From positions 186,001 to 250,000 of the forward strand of contig NZ_RBWV01000010.1 of assembly GCF_003634695.1 (NCBI RefSeq): 64,000 nucleotides of DNA, written 5' to 3'. The stretch comes from Motilibacter peucedani. GTDB taxonomy: Bacteria > Actinomycetota > Actinomycetes > Motilibacterales > Motilibacteraceae. Made by a program: the position numbers and the translations under genes. Positions 43,027-51,991 of the stretch are shown here, in pieces (position 1 is the first letter of the stretch; every line of letters begins with the position of its first letter). A model generated the notes under the pieces. That model was given only the letters and a program-made list of their open reading frames with translations, did not search any database and was not told the origin of the DNA.

Positions 43027-43800
43027 GTGACCACCGACACGACGACACCACTGCCCACTTTCGACCACCGCCCCGGCCGCGGTCCCGCGCTCGTGCTGCT
43101 GCACTACTGGGGCGGCTCGGCCCGCACGTGGACCCCGCTGCTGGACCACCTCGGCGACCGGGAGACCGTAGGCATCGATACGCGCGGCTGGGGCCGCTCG
43201 CGCGCGCTGCCCGGCCCCTTCGACCTGCACCGCCTCGCCGACGACACCGCCGCCGTCATCGAGTCGCTCGGCCTGGCCGACTACGTCGTGGTCGGCCACT
43301 CCATGGGCGGCAAGGTCGCCCAGGTCCTCGCCGCCAGGCACCCCGCCGGCCTTCGCGGACTCGTCCTCGTCGCGCCCGCACCAGCCCGGCCGGCCGACGA
43401 GGTGACACCCGCCTACCAGGCGCAGCTCGCCACCGCGTACGACAGCGCCGAGTCCGTCGCCGGCGTCCGCGACGCCGTGCTGACCGCGACCGCCCTGCCG
43501 GGCGAGCTCGGGACCCAGGTCGTCGAGGACTCGCTGGCGAGCGGCAGTGAGTACGCGCGTACCGAGTGGCCGCTGCGCGGCATCGCCGAGGACGTCAGCG
43601 CCGAGACCGCGCGCATCGGCGTACCCGTGCTCGTGGTCGCCGGCGAGCACGACCGCGTCGAGCCGGTGGCGGTGGTGCAGGCGCACCTGATGCCGTTCCT
43701 CCAGCACGGCCGACTGACCGTGCTCCGGGGGAGCGGGCACCTGGTCCCGCTCGAGGCGCCGGCGGAGCTGGCTCGGGCCATCGCCGCGTTCCTCGACTGA
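43027..43800 (+). CDS. Alpha/beta hydrolase
   Basis: A 257-residue soluble hydrolase. The oxyanion-hole strand 'LVLLHYWGGS' is near residue 22, the nucleophile elbow 'VVGHSMGG' (Ser nucleophile) near 88-95, a catalytic Asp in 'VAGEHDRVEP' near 205, and the catalytic His in 'LRGSGHLVPLEAP' near 238. The fold is that of esterases and epoxide hydrolases; the substrate is unknown. The GTG at 43027 has 'ggaggag' nine bases upstream. It is divergent from an AraC regulator that likely controls it. No signal peptide. Confidence 0.88.
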   Translation: MTTDTTTPLPTFDHRPGRGPALVLLHYWGGSARTWTPLLDHLGDRETVGIDTRGWGRSRALPGPFDLHRLADDTAAVIESLGLADYVVVGHSMGGKVAQVLAARHPAGLRGLVLVAPAPARPADEVTPAYQAQLATAYDSAESVAGVRDAVLTATALPGELGTQVVEDSLASGSEYARTEWPLRGIAEDVSAETARIGVPVLVVAGEHDRVEPVAVVQAHLMPFLQHGRLTVLRGSGHLVPLEAPAELARAIAAFLD

Positions 43801-43807
43801 GGCCTCG

Positions 43808-43866
43808 CTGTGTCCGAGGCGACGCGGGCATCGGCGCAGGTCGGCGGGCGATGGGTTCGGACACAG
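43808..43866 (+). repeat. 10-bp inverted repeat upstream of the DUF72 gene
   Basis: CTGTGTCCGA (43808-43817) and TCGGACACAG (43857-43866), perfect, 39 bp apart, ending 27 bp before the DUF72 start. The layout (GTGTcc...ggACAC before a gene) recalls repeats A-C but the sequence and spacing differ. Confidence 0.5.
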
Positions 43867-43893
43867 GGACAGCCCCAGGTGCAGACTGCTGCC

Positions 43894-44769
43894 GTGGGCA
43901 CGCTCAAAGTCGGCACGGCGTCGTGGACGGACAAGACGCTGCTCGAGTCGGGCTGGTACCCGAGCGACGCCACGAGCGCCGAGGACCGGCTGAAGTTCTA
44001 CGCCGAGCAGTTCCCGCTCGTCGAGGTCGACTCGACCTACTACACGCCGCCGAGCGAACGGAACAGCGAGGCCTGGGCCGCGCGGACCCCCGAGGGCTTC
44101 ACCTTCAACATCAAGGCGTTCTCGCTGCTCACCCAGCACCCGACGCGGGTGTCCGCCCTCTACAAGGAGCTGCGTCCCGAGACGGAGAAGAAGAGCGTCT
44201 ACCTCAAGGACCTCGACGACAAGGCGGTCGACGAGGTCTGGGCCCGCTTCCTCTCAGCCCTCAACCCGCTCGCCGACGCCGGCAAGCTGGGCGTCATCCT
44301 GCTGCAGTTCCCGCCGTGGTTCACCGCGAGGAGCAGTAACCGCGACTACATCCTGCAGTGCAAGGAGCGGGTGGAGCCGTGGCGGATCGCGGTGGAGTTC
44401 CGGCACAAGTCGTGGTTCGAGGACGAGAAGAACACCGACCGTACGCTCGACTTCCTGCGTTCCTACGGCCTGCCGTTCGTCTGCGTCGACATGCCGCAGG
44501 GCCACACGTCGTCGATCCCTCCGGTGGTGGCGGCGACCTCCGACCTGGCTGTCGTCCGCTTCCACGGGCACAGCGACAAGTGGACCTCGAAGGACATCTA
44601 CGAGCGGTTCGGCTACGAGTACTCCGAGCCCGAGCTGCGGGAGTGGGCGCCGAAGCTCGAGGGGCTCGCCGAGAAGGCCGAGACCGTGCACGTGCTGATG
44701 AACAACTGCTACCGCAACTACGCGCAGGTCAACGCGCGCCAGCTGGCGGACATGCTGCCGGACGCCTGA
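43894..44769 (+). CDS. DUF72 domain protein
   Basis: A 291-residue DUF72 (YecE-like) protein with a TIM-barrel fold. Typical marks are 'LKVGTASWTDKTLLESGWYP', 'QFPLVEVDSTYYTPPS', 'FNIKAFSLLTQHPT', 'GVILLQFPPWF', 'IAVEFRHKSWF' and 'ADMLPD' at the end. The family's activity is not firmly known; nuclease or isomerase roles have been suggested. It is cytoplasmic. GTG at 43894 was chosen because the barrel starts immediately after it. An earlier GTG at 43810 would place the inverted repeat within the gene. It is not obviously linked to its neighbours. Confidence 0.85.
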   Translation: MGTLKVGTASWTDKTLLESGWYPSDATSAEDRLKFYAEQFPLVEVDSTYYTPPSERNSEAWAARTPEGFTFNIKAFSLLTQHPTRVSALYKELRPETEKKSVYLKDLDDKAVDEVWARFLSALNPLADAGKLGVILLQFPPWFTARSSNRDYILQCKERVEPWRIAVEFRHKSWFEDEKNTDRTLDFLRSYGLPFVCVDMPQGHTSSIPPVVAATSDLAVVRFHGHSDKWTSKDIYERFGYEYSEPELREWAPKLEGLAEKAETVHVLMNNCYRNYAQVNARQLADMLPDA

Positions 44770-45096
44770 GGCCTCGAACAGCGCCGCGGCCGTCGCGCTC
44801 GGTGTCGGCGGACGCCTCGACCGGCACGCCGTGCCAGCAGGTGCGCCGGCAGCCGCAGGCCTTGACCGCAACTGGCCCGCCACGTCGGGTTGTCGCCATG
44901 AGTGGGTACCTCGGGTTCGTTCGTCGCAACGTCTCGTCGCAGGTGGATCGGCAGATGGGGAGCCCGGCCTGAGCACTGGTTGCAGGACGAAGGACTGCTC
45001 CCAGCGTACCCGCGGAACGCCCGGTTCGCGGGGACGCCCCCGCGTGCGAGACCATGGCGGCAGCGACCCGTACGTCACACCGAGCGAAGGAGCCAC
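44770..45096. other. Leader region upstream of rnj
   Basis: 327 bp with no convincing gene on either strand. In many actinobacteria dapA precedes rnj; it is absent here. The region ends in a ribosome-binding site 'gaaggag' four bases before the TTG start of rnj, and probably holds the rnj promoter. Confidence 0.4.
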
Positions 45097-46782
45097 TTGA
45101 GCCACCCACACCCCGAGCTCGGACGCCCGCCGAAGCTGCCCCGCGGAGGCCTGCGCGTCACCGCGCTGGGCGGTCTCGGCGAGATCGGCCGCAACATGAC
45201 GGTGCTCGAGCACGAGGGCAAGCTGCTGGTCATCGACTGCGGCGTGCTCTTCCCCGAGGAGCACCAGCCCGGCGTCGACGTGATCCTCCCGGACTTCTCC
45301 TCGATCCGCGACCGGCTCCAGGACATCGTCGCGGTCGTGCTCACCCACGGCCACGAGGACCACATCGGGGGGGTGCCCTACCTGCTCAAGGAGCGGCAGG
45401 ACATCCCGGTCGTGGGCTCCAAGCTGACGCTGGCCTTCATCGAGGCCAAGCTCAAGGAGCACCACATCATCCCCAAGCTGGTCGAGGTCAAGGAGGGCCA
45501 GCGCCGCGGCTTCGGCCCGTTCGACCTCGAGTTCGTCGCGGTCAACCACTCCATCCCCGACGGCCTGGCGGTCGCCGTGCGCACCGGCGCCGGCCTGCTG
45601 CTGGCCACCGGCGACTTCAAGATGGACCAGTTCCCGCTCGACAACCGCATCACTGACCTGCGCGCCTTCGCGCGGCTCGGCGAGGAGGGCGTCGACCTCT
45701 TCCTGACCGACTCGACCAACGCCGAGGTGCCGGGCTTCACGGTCAGCGAGACCGAGCTCAACCCGGCCATCGAGACGGTCTTCCGCACGGCGCCCCGGCG
45801 CGTCATCGTCTCCAGCTTCGCGAGCCACGTGCACCGCATCCAGCAGGTGCTCGACGCGGCCGCCAAGTACAACCGCAAGGTCGCCTTCGTCGGCCGCAGC
45901 ATGGTCCGCAACATGGGCATCGCGCGCGAGCTGGGCTACCTCGACGTCCCCAAGGGCCTGGTCGTCGACCTCAAGCAGCTCGAGAAGATGCCTGACAAGC
46001 AGATCGCGCTGGTCTGCACCGGGTCGCAGGGCGAGCCGATGGCCGCGTTGAGCCGCATGGCCAACCGCGACCACATGATCCGCATCGGCGAGGGCGACAC
46101 CGTCCTGCTGGCGAGCAGCCTGATCCCGGGCAACGAGAACTCGGTCTACCGGGTCATCAACGGGCTCACCCGCTGGGGCGCCAACGTCGTCCACAAGGGC
46201 AACGCCAAGGTGCACGTCTCGGGCCACGCGAGCGCCGGCGAGCTGGCCTACTGCTACAACATCGTGCAGCCGAGCAACGTCATGCCGGTCCACGGCGAGT
46301 GGCGCCACCTGCGGGCCAACGGCGACATCGCGATCAAGACCGGTGTCGAGCCCGACCGCGTGGTGCTCGCCGACAACGGCGTGGTCGTCGACCTCGTCGA
46401 TGGGCGCGCCAAGGCGGTCGGCAAGGTCGCGGCGGGCTACGTCTACGTCTCCGGCACCACGGTCGGCCAGGTCACGGAGGCGTCCCTCAAGGACCGTCTG
46501 ACGCTGGCCGCCGAGGGCGTGATCACGGTCGTAGCGATCGTCGACACGCGTACGGGCCAGCTGGCCGAGCCGCCGGACTTCCTCGTGCGCGGGTTCGCCC
46601 ACGACACCGAGGCCGTCGAGAAGTCGGTGCCCGCGATCGAGGCCGCGCTGGCCAAGGCCGCCGGCGAGGGCGTCGGCGACCGGCGCCAGCTCGAGGAGCT
46701 GATCACCCGAGCGGTCGCGCAGTGGGCGTGGCGCACGCACCGGCGCAACCCGATCGTCCTGCCGGTGGTCATCGAGGAGTAG
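45097..46782 (+). CDS. rnj: Ribonuclease J
   Basis: A 561-residue beta-CASP metallo-beta-lactamase nuclease with 5'-3' exo- and endoribonuclease activity in RNA maturation and decay. The zinc site '[10 protein letters not shown]' is at 83-92, preceded by '[12 protein letters not shown]' near 23-34. Later motifs include 'NHSIPDG' (motif 3), 'ATGDFKMDQ' and '[11 protein letters not shown]'. The C-terminal domain is present and the length is normal. The TTG at 45097 has a strong 'gaaggag' site; the longer open frame upstream is not conserved. It is transcribed before the ProVWX-type operon but spaced 55 bp from it with its own end, so co-transcription is possible but not needed. Confidence 0.95.
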   Translation: MSHPHPELGRPPKLPRGGLRVTALGGLGEIGRNMTVLEHEGKLLVIDCGVLFPEEHQPGVDVILPDFSSIRDRLQDIVAVVLTHGHEDHIGGVPYLLKERQDIPVVGSKLTLAFIEAKLKEHHIIPKLVEVKEGQRRGFGPFDLEFVAVNHSIPDGLAVAVRTGAGLLLATGDFKMDQFPLDNRITDLRAFARLGEEGVDLFLTDSTNAEVPGFTVSETELNPAIETVFRTAPRRVIVSSFASHVHRIQQVLDAAAKYNRKVAFVGRSMVRNMGIARELGYLDVPKGLVVDLKQLEKMPDKQIALVCTGSQGEPMAALSRMANRDHMIRIGEGDTVLLASSLIPGNENSVYRVINGLTRWGANVVHKGNAKVHVSGHASAGELAYCYNIVQPSNVMPVHGEWRHLRANGDIAIKTGVEPDRVVLADNGVVVDLVDGRAKAVGKVAAGYVYVSGTTVGQVTEASLKDRLTLAAEGVITVVAIVDTRTGQLAEPPDFLVRGFAHDTEAVEKSVPAIEAALAKAAGEGVGDRRQLEELITRAVAQWAWRTHRRNPIVLPVVIEE

Positions 46783-46837
46783 CCCCCTGCGCGCCGACTA
46801 CGATGTCGAGTCCCCGACGCGCGGAGGAGCCGCACGC

Positions 46838-47932
46838 ATGGCGATCCACCCGCAGGAGCAGGCGCGGCTCGCGGGCCGCCCCGCCTCGCCGGGGAACGCC
46901 GCCGAGCCGGTCTTCGCCGTCCGCGGGCTCTGGAAGGTCTACGGCCCGAAGGCCGGCGCGCTCCTGACCTCGCCGGAGCTCAAGGCGCTGTCGGCGCCGG
47001 AGCTCAAGGCGCGTACGGGTGCGGTGGCCGCCGTGCGCGACGTCAGCTTCGACGTCGTGCCCGGCGAGGTGTTCGTCGTGATGGGCCTGTCGGGCTCGGG
47101 CAAGTCGACCCTGGTCCGCTGCCTGACCCGGCTGGTCGAGCCGACGGCGGGGGAGATCGGCTTCGAGGGCACCGACCTGCTCGACGCGGGCGCGGGCACG
47201 CTGCGCGACCTGCGCCGGCACAAGATGGCGATGGTCTTCCAGCACTTCGGCCTGCTGCCGCACCGCCGGGTGCTCGACAACGTCGCCTACGGCCTCGAGA
47301 TCCGGGGCGCCGGGCGGGCCGAGCGCTACGCCCGCGCCCGCGAGGTGCTCGAGCTGGTCGGGCTCTCGGGCTCCGAGGGGTCCTACCCCGACCAGCTCTC
47401 CGGCGGCATGCAGCAGCGCGTGGGCCTGGCCCGCGCGCTCGCCGGCGACCCCGACGTGCTGCTCTTCGACGAGCCGTTCTCCGCGCTCGACCCGCTGATC
47501 CGGCGCGACATGCAGAACGAGGTGCTCCGCCTGCACCACGAGGTCGGCAAGACCCTCGTCTTCGTCACCCACGACCTGTCGGAGGCCCTGCGCCTGGGCG
47601 ACCGCATCCTGATCATGCGCGACGGCGGGCTGGTCCAGCTGGGCACCGGCGCCGAGCTGGTCGGCGCCCCTGCTGACGACTACGTGCGCGACTTCGTCAG
47701 CGACATCCCCAAGGCCCAGGTCCTGACCCTGCGGTGGGTGCTGCGCGAGCCGCGCCCCGGCGACGACCTCGAGGGCCCGGTGCTCGGCCCCGACGTGCTG
47801 GTCAGCGCCGCGGCCCGTGCGGTGCTCGCCGACGACCGCACCGTACGCGTCGTCGAGCACGGGCAGCTGCTGGGCGTCGTGGGGCGCGAAGAGGTCGTCG
47901 CGGTGCTCGCGGGCGTCGACGACGCGACCTGA
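46838..47932 (+). CDS. Glycine betaine/proline-type ABC transporter ATP-binding protein
   Basis: A 364-residue ProV/OpuAA-like ATPase. Walker A 'GLSGSGKST' is near residue 86, the Q-loop '[18 protein letters not shown]' near 140, signature '[15 protein letters not shown]' near 188, Walker B '[14 protein letters not shown]' near 208, and the H-loop '[10 protein letters not shown]' near 246. The insertion before Walker A ('[13 protein letters not shown]') is typical of this subfamily. After the ATPase there is one degenerate CBS-like tail. It energises uptake of a compatible solute such as glycine betaine. ATG at 46838 with 'ggagga' upstream. The stop overlaps the permease start (TGATG). Confidence 0.9.
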   Translation: MAIHPQEQARLAGRPASPGNAAEPVFAVRGLWKVYGPKAGALLTSPELKALSAPELKARTGAVAAVRDVSFDVVPGEVFVVMGLSGSGKSTLVRCLTRLVEPTAGEIGFEGTDLLDAGAGTLRDLRRHKMAMVFQHFGLLPHRRVLDNVAYGLEIRGAGRAERYARAREVLELVGLSGSEGSYPDQLSGGMQQRVGLARALAGDPDVLLFDEPFSALDPLIRRDMQNEVLRLHHEVGKTLVFVTHDLSEALRLGDRILIMRDGGLVQLGTGAELVGAPADDYVRDFVSDIPKAQVLTLRWVLREPRPGDDLEGPVLGPDVLVSAAARAVLADDRTVRVVEHGQLLGVVGREEVVAVLAGVDDAT

Positions 47933-49929
47933 TGGCCCTGCTCGACACCGTGCGCGCGGTCCCGCGCCGCACCACCACCCTCGTCCGGGTCGACCGGCGC
48001 GGCGCGGCGCTGCTGACGCTGGTCGCGTGGCTGGTGCTCTTCGCCTGGCTCAAGGGTCGCGACACGCTGCGGCTCGAGCAGTCCGACGTGACCGGCCTGC
48101 ACACCTGGCTCAACACCGTCGACGACCGCGTCGGCGACGCCCGGCAGGACAACCCGGCCTTCCGCAACGTGGTCGGCGGCATCCGCGACACGATCGACGC
48201 GGTGGCCACCGCGCTGCAGCACCTGCTCTCCTCGCCCGTCGGCGACCGGCCGCTGCCCCTGGTCGGCTGGCTCGGCGTCGTCACGGTCGCCACGCTCGGC
48301 GCCTGGGCGGTGTCGGGTGTGCGGCTCGCGCTGCTGACGATGCTCGGGCTGCTGTTCATCGGCAGCCAGGGGCTGTGGCAGCCGAGCATGGACACGGTCG
48401 CCCTCACGCTCACCGCGGTGCTGTTCAGCCTCTTGGTCGGCATCCCGCTGGGCATCGCCACCGGGCTCTCACGCCGCGTGCGGCTGGTCGTGACCCCGCT
48501 GCTCGACCTCGCCCAGATCCTGCCGGCGTTCGTCTACCTCGCGCCGCTCGCGCTGTTCTTCTCGATCGGCCCGGCGTCGGCGACGATCGCCACACTGGTC
48601 TACGCCGCCCCGCCGGTGGTCCGCCTCACCGCCCTCGGCATCACCGAGGTGCCGCGCGCCACGATCGAGTCGGCGACCTCGCTCGGCGCCACCCGGTGGC
48701 AGGTGCTCCGCACCGTCCAGCTGCCCAGCGCCCGCCGCACCATCGTCGTGGGCATCAACCAGACGGTCATGGCCGCGCTCGCGATGGTCACCATCGCCGC
48801 GCTCATCGACGCGCCCGGGCTGGGCCGCGTGGTGCTCGACGCGCTCAACCACCTCGACATCGGCACGGCCTTCAACGGCGGGCTGGCCATCGTCGTGCTC
48901 GCGGTCGTGTGCGACCGCGTCACCACCGCCGCGCGCCGGCCGCGCACGCAGGTCGGCGGCGGCCCCCGCGTACGCCTCGCCGTCACCGTGCTCGCGACGG
49001 CGCTCGGAGCCCTCGCCGTCTACCTCAGCTACACCTACCTCTGGGCGGCCCGCTTCCCGGCGAGCCCCGACCTCGGCACGCCGATCGAGGAGCGCACGAC
49101 CACGGTCGTCGACTGGGTGCAGGCGCACTTCGGCGGGGCGACCGGCTGGGTCAAGGACGAGGTCACCCGCGGGGTGCTCGACCCGGTGCAGAGCCTGCTC
49201 GTCGACTCGCCGTGGTGGCTGACCGCCGCCGCGCTGGTCGCGCTGGCCGCGATCGTGGGCAGCGCCCGGGCCGCGCTGACCGCCGCCGTGTGCGTCGGAC
49301 TCATCATCGGCACCGGGCTGTGGTCCGACGCGATGGCCACCTTGGCGGCCACCCTGCTCGCGACCGCCGTCGTCGTCGTCCTCGGCGTGGTGCTCGGCGT
49401 CTGGATGGGGCGCAGCCCGCGGGTCGACCGCACGATCCGGCCGGTCCTCGACGCCGCCCAGGTCATGCCGGCGTTCGTCTACCTGGTGCCCTTCGTCGCG
49501 CTGTTCGCCGCGAGCCGCTTCACCGGCATCGCCGCGGCGGTCGTCTTCGCCGCGCCCGTGGTGCTCAAGATCGTGGCGGACGGCATCGCGGGGGTGCCCC
49601 GGGCCGCGGTCGAGGCAGCCACCGCGGCAGGGTCCAGCACGTGGCAGACCGTGACAAAGGTGCAGTTGCCGATGTCGCTGCGTACCCTCGTGCTGGCGAC
49701 CAACCAGGGGCTCGTCTACGTCCTGTCCATGGTCGTGGTCGGCGGCCTGGTCGGCGCCGGGGCGCTGGGCTTCGACGTCGTGTCGGGCTTCCGCCAGGAG
49801 AAGTGGTTCGGCAAGGGGATCGCCGCAGGTGTGGCCATCGTCCTGCTGGGCGTTCTGCTCGACAGGGTGCTGCAGGCCGCCGCGGCCCGCGCACCACAAG
49901 CACCGCGAGAGAGGCACCGCGCTCCATGA
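47932..49929 (+). CDS. Betaine/proline-type ABC permease, two fused permease domains
   Basis: A 665-residue inner-membrane protein made of two ProW-type binding-protein-dependent permease domains in tandem. The first has the EAA-like loop near 'VPRATIESATSLGATRWQVL', the second 'VPRAAVEAATAAGSSTWQTV'. Each is preceded by the 'LDLAQILPAFVYLAPLALFF' / 'LDAAQVMPAFVYLVPFVALF' helix pair. Fusion removes the need for a homodimer. Between them is a periplasmic or linker stretch of about 100 residues with an extra helix. ATG at 47932 overlaps the ATPase stop by one base, and its stop overlaps the binding-protein gene by 4 bp, so the three are one operon. Confidence 0.9.
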   Translation: MALLDTVRAVPRRTTTLVRVDRRGAALLTLVAWLVLFAWLKGRDTLRLEQSDVTGLHTWLNTVDDRVGDARQDNPAFRNVVGGIRDTIDAVATALQHLLSSPVGDRPLPLVGWLGVVTVATLGAWAVSGVRLALLTMLGLLFIGSQGLWQPSMDTVALTLTAVLFSLLVGIPLGIATGLSRRVRLVVTPLLDLAQILPAFVYLAPLALFFSIGPASATIATLVYAAPPVVRLTALGITEVPRATIESATSLGATRWQVLRTVQLPSARRTIVVGINQTVMAALAMVTIAALIDAPGLGRVVLDALNHLDIGTAFNGGLAIVVLAVVCDRVTTAARRPRTQVGGGPRVRLAVTVLATALGALAVYLSYTYLWAARFPASPDLGTPIEERTTTVVDWVQAHFGGATGWVKDEVTRGVLDPVQSLLVDSPWWLTAAALVALAAIVGSARAALTAAVCVGLIIGTGLWSDAMATLAATLLATAVVVVLGVVLGVWMGRSPRVDRTIRPVLDAAQVMPAFVYLVPFVALFAASRFTGIAAAVVFAAPVVLKIVADGIAGVPRAAVEAATAAGSSTWQTVTKVQLPMSLRTLVLATNQGLVYVLSMVVVGGLVGAGALGFDVVSGFRQEKWFGKGIAAGVAIVLLGVLLDRVLQAAAARAPQAPRERHRAP

Positions 49930-50930
49930 GGCTCATCCCACGTCGACGACCCGTCCGCCTGTTCGCCACCCTCGCCGCAGCGGGGCTGGTGGCTGCTTGC
50001 GGGGGCACGAAGGTGGGCTCGGAGCCCGACGCCGCAGGCGGCACCGCCTCGGCGGGCGGCTCGAGCGCAGGCGCGAAGGCGCCGTGCGGCAACGTCAACC
50101 TGGCGGTCTACAACTGGGTCGGCTACGAGGCCGACGCGGCCGTCTTCAGCTACGTCGCCCGGCAGCGCCTCGGCTGCACGGTCACGGAGAAGAACCTCGA
50201 CGAGCAGGTCTCGTGGCAGGGCTTCGGCACCGGCGAGGTCGACGCCGTGCTCGAGAACTGGGGCCACGAGGACCTGGCCAAGAAGTACATCACCGACCAG
50301 AAGGTCGCCCAGGACCTCGGGCCCGACGGCAACACCGGCAAGATCGGCTGGTACGTGCCGCCCTGGTTCGCGGAGGCGCACCCTGACGTGCTCGACTGGA
50401 AGAACCTCAACAAGTACGCCGCGATGTTCAAGACCTCCGAGTCGGGCGGCAAGGGCCAGCTGCTCGACGGCGACCCCGGCTTCGTGACCAACGACGAGGC
50501 CCTGGTCAAGAACCTCAAGCTCGACTACAAGGTCGTCTACTCCGGCTCCGAGGCCGCCCTGATCGCCAGCTTCAAGCAGGCGGAGGCGGCCAAGAAGCCG
50601 CTGATCGGCTACTTCTACGAGCCGCAGTGGTTCCTCTCCGAGGTCGCGCTGAAGAAGGTCGCGCTCCCCGCGTGGACCGAGGGCTGCGACGCCGACGCCG
50701 CCAAGGTGGCGTGCGACTACCCCGACTACACGCTCAACAAGGTCGTGAGCACCAAGTTCGCCCAGAGCGGCAGCCCGGCCTACGACCTGGTCAAGAACTT
50801 CCGGTGGACCAACGACGACCAGAACCTCGTCGCGAAGTACATCGCGGAGGACAAGCTGAGCCCCGAGGCGGCCGGCAAGAAGTGGGTCGAGGCCAACCCC
50901 GACAAGGTCGCCGCCTGGCTGGGCGGCTGA
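49926..50930 (+). CDS. Betaine/proline-type substrate-binding lipoprotein
   Basis: A 334-residue ProX/OpuAC-type solute-binding protein. The signal peptide ends in a lipobox 'LVAAC', so it is anchored as a lipoprotein outside the membrane. The family fold is visible: 'LAVYNWVGYEADAAVFSYV', 'GEVDAVLENWGHED', 'GKIGWYVPPWF' and 'LIGYFYEPQWF', with Trp and Tyr residues for an aromatic cage that binds quaternary amines. It delivers ligand to the fused permease encoded just before. ATG at 49926 (ATGA overlap). The same frame is open far upstream inside the permease gene, but that is not coding. Confidence 0.92.
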   Translation: MRLIPRRRPVRLFATLAAAGLVAACGGTKVGSEPDAAGGTASAGGSSAGAKAPCGNVNLAVYNWVGYEADAAVFSYVARQRLGCTVTEKNLDEQVSWQGFGTGEVDAVLENWGHEDLAKKYITDQKVAQDLGPDGNTGKIGWYVPPWFAEAHPDVLDWKNLNKYAAMFKTSESGGKGQLLDGDPGFVTNDEALVKNLKLDYKVVYSGSEAALIASFKQAEAAKKPLIGYFYEPQWFLSEVALKKVALPAWTEGCDADAAKVACDYPDYTLNKVVSTKFAQSGSPAYDLVKNFRWTNDDQNLVAKYIAEDKLSPEAAGKKWVEANPDKVAAWLGG

Positions 50931-50952
50931 CCGGCCGGTCGGCGGCCAGCGG

Positions 50953-51915
50953 CTAGGCCGGCAGGCTCGCCCCGTGCCGGTCGCGCGCCTTGAGCCGCAC
51001 GCTCGGCAGGGCGGGCGCCGGCAGCCGTTCGGCGTCGCAGCGCACGACGCCGAACCGGTCGCCGTGCTCCCATTCCTCGCGCGCCTGCACGACCTCCTCG
51101 TGCGTGCGGGCGACGAAGTTCCACCACATGACCAGCGGCTCCTCGAACGGCTCCCCGCCGATGACGAACAGCCGGGCCGGCTGACCGCTGGTGACCTCGA
51201 GCAGCCGCGAGCCCGGCGGCACGTAGAGCAGCGACCCCGGCTCGAGGGCCAGGCCGTCGACGGTCGCCGCGCCGGTCAGCACCAGCACGCCGTGCTCGAA
51301 GGCCGGGTCGAGCTCGAGCCGCAGGGGCGCCGACGCGTCGGTGCCGAGCTCCAGGGCGAGCAGCGGCGAGTGCACCTGCGCGGGGGAGTGCACCCCTGCG
51401 TACGCGCCGACGACCACGGTCGCACGGCCGCCCTGGAGCGCGACCTGGGGAAGCTCGGCGTGGTGCTCGAACCGGGGCGCGGTGCCGCGGGCGGAGTCGG
51501 GCAGCGCGATCCAGAGCTGCAGCCCGTGCATCGTCGGCGGGTGGTCGGCCGGTGACATCTCCGAGTGCGAGATGCCGCGACCGGAGGTCATGAGGTTGAG
51601 CTGGCCGGGCCGGATCGCCTGGTCGTGCCCGACGCTGTCGCGGTGGACGATCTGGCCCTCGACCAGCCAGGTGACGGTCTGCAACCCGCAGTGCGGGTGG
51701 GGCGCCACCTGCATGCCCGGCCGCCCGCTGACGTCCTCGGGCCCGAACGCGTCGACGAAGCACCAGGCGCCGACCATCCGGCGCGGGCGCTGGGGCAGCA
51801 GGCGGCGCACGGTGGTGTAGCGGCCGAGGGGTACGTCGTGGCCCGCCAGCAGCACGCTCTCGGCGTCGGTCACGGGCGAGGGGTCGGCGGGCAGGACGCG
51901 CGGCTGGGGGCTCAC
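50953..51915 (-). CDS. Pirin family protein
   Basis: A 320-residue bicupin pirin. The N-terminal cupin has the metal-binding 'APHPHCGLQTVTWLVEG' and 'GHDQAIRPGQLNLMTSGRGI', with a conserved 'HSEMS' following. The C-terminal cupin includes 'LVLTGAATVDG' and the family end 'FEEPLVMWWNFVARTHEEV'. Bacterial pirins bind iron; some act as quercetin dioxygenases or redox regulators. All metal-binding His residues look intact. The GTG at 51915 is the only start close to the conserved region. It is convergent with the binding-protein gene and 76 bp downstream of the glucoamylase gene on the same strand. Confidence 0.9.
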   Translation of the reverse strand: MSPQPRVLPADPSPVTDAESVLLAGHDVPLGRYTTVRRLLPQRPRRMVGAWCFVDAFGPEDVSGRPGMQVAPHPHCGLQTVTWLVEGQIVHRDSVGHDQAIRPGQLNLMTSGRGISHSEMSPADHPPTMHGLQLWIALPDSARGTAPRFEHHAELPQVALQGGRATVVVGAYAGVHSPAQVHSPLLALELGTDASAPLRLELDPAFEHGVLVLTGAATVDGLALEPGSLLYVPPGSRLLEVTSGQPARLFVIGGEPFEEPLVMWWNFVARTHEEVVQAREEWEHGDRFGVVRCDAERLPAPALPSVRLKARDRHGASLPA

Positions 51916-51991
51916 CGGGCCATTGTCCCGCCGGACGCGGAACGGCCGCCGCGGTTGCCCGCGACGGCCGTCCGTTCCAGCGTGTCGAGCG

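Noticed and set aside
44254-46740. An 828-codon minus-strand frame
   Set aside because: Antisense to RNase J and DUF72, Asp/Val/Arg-rich, no recognisable domain.
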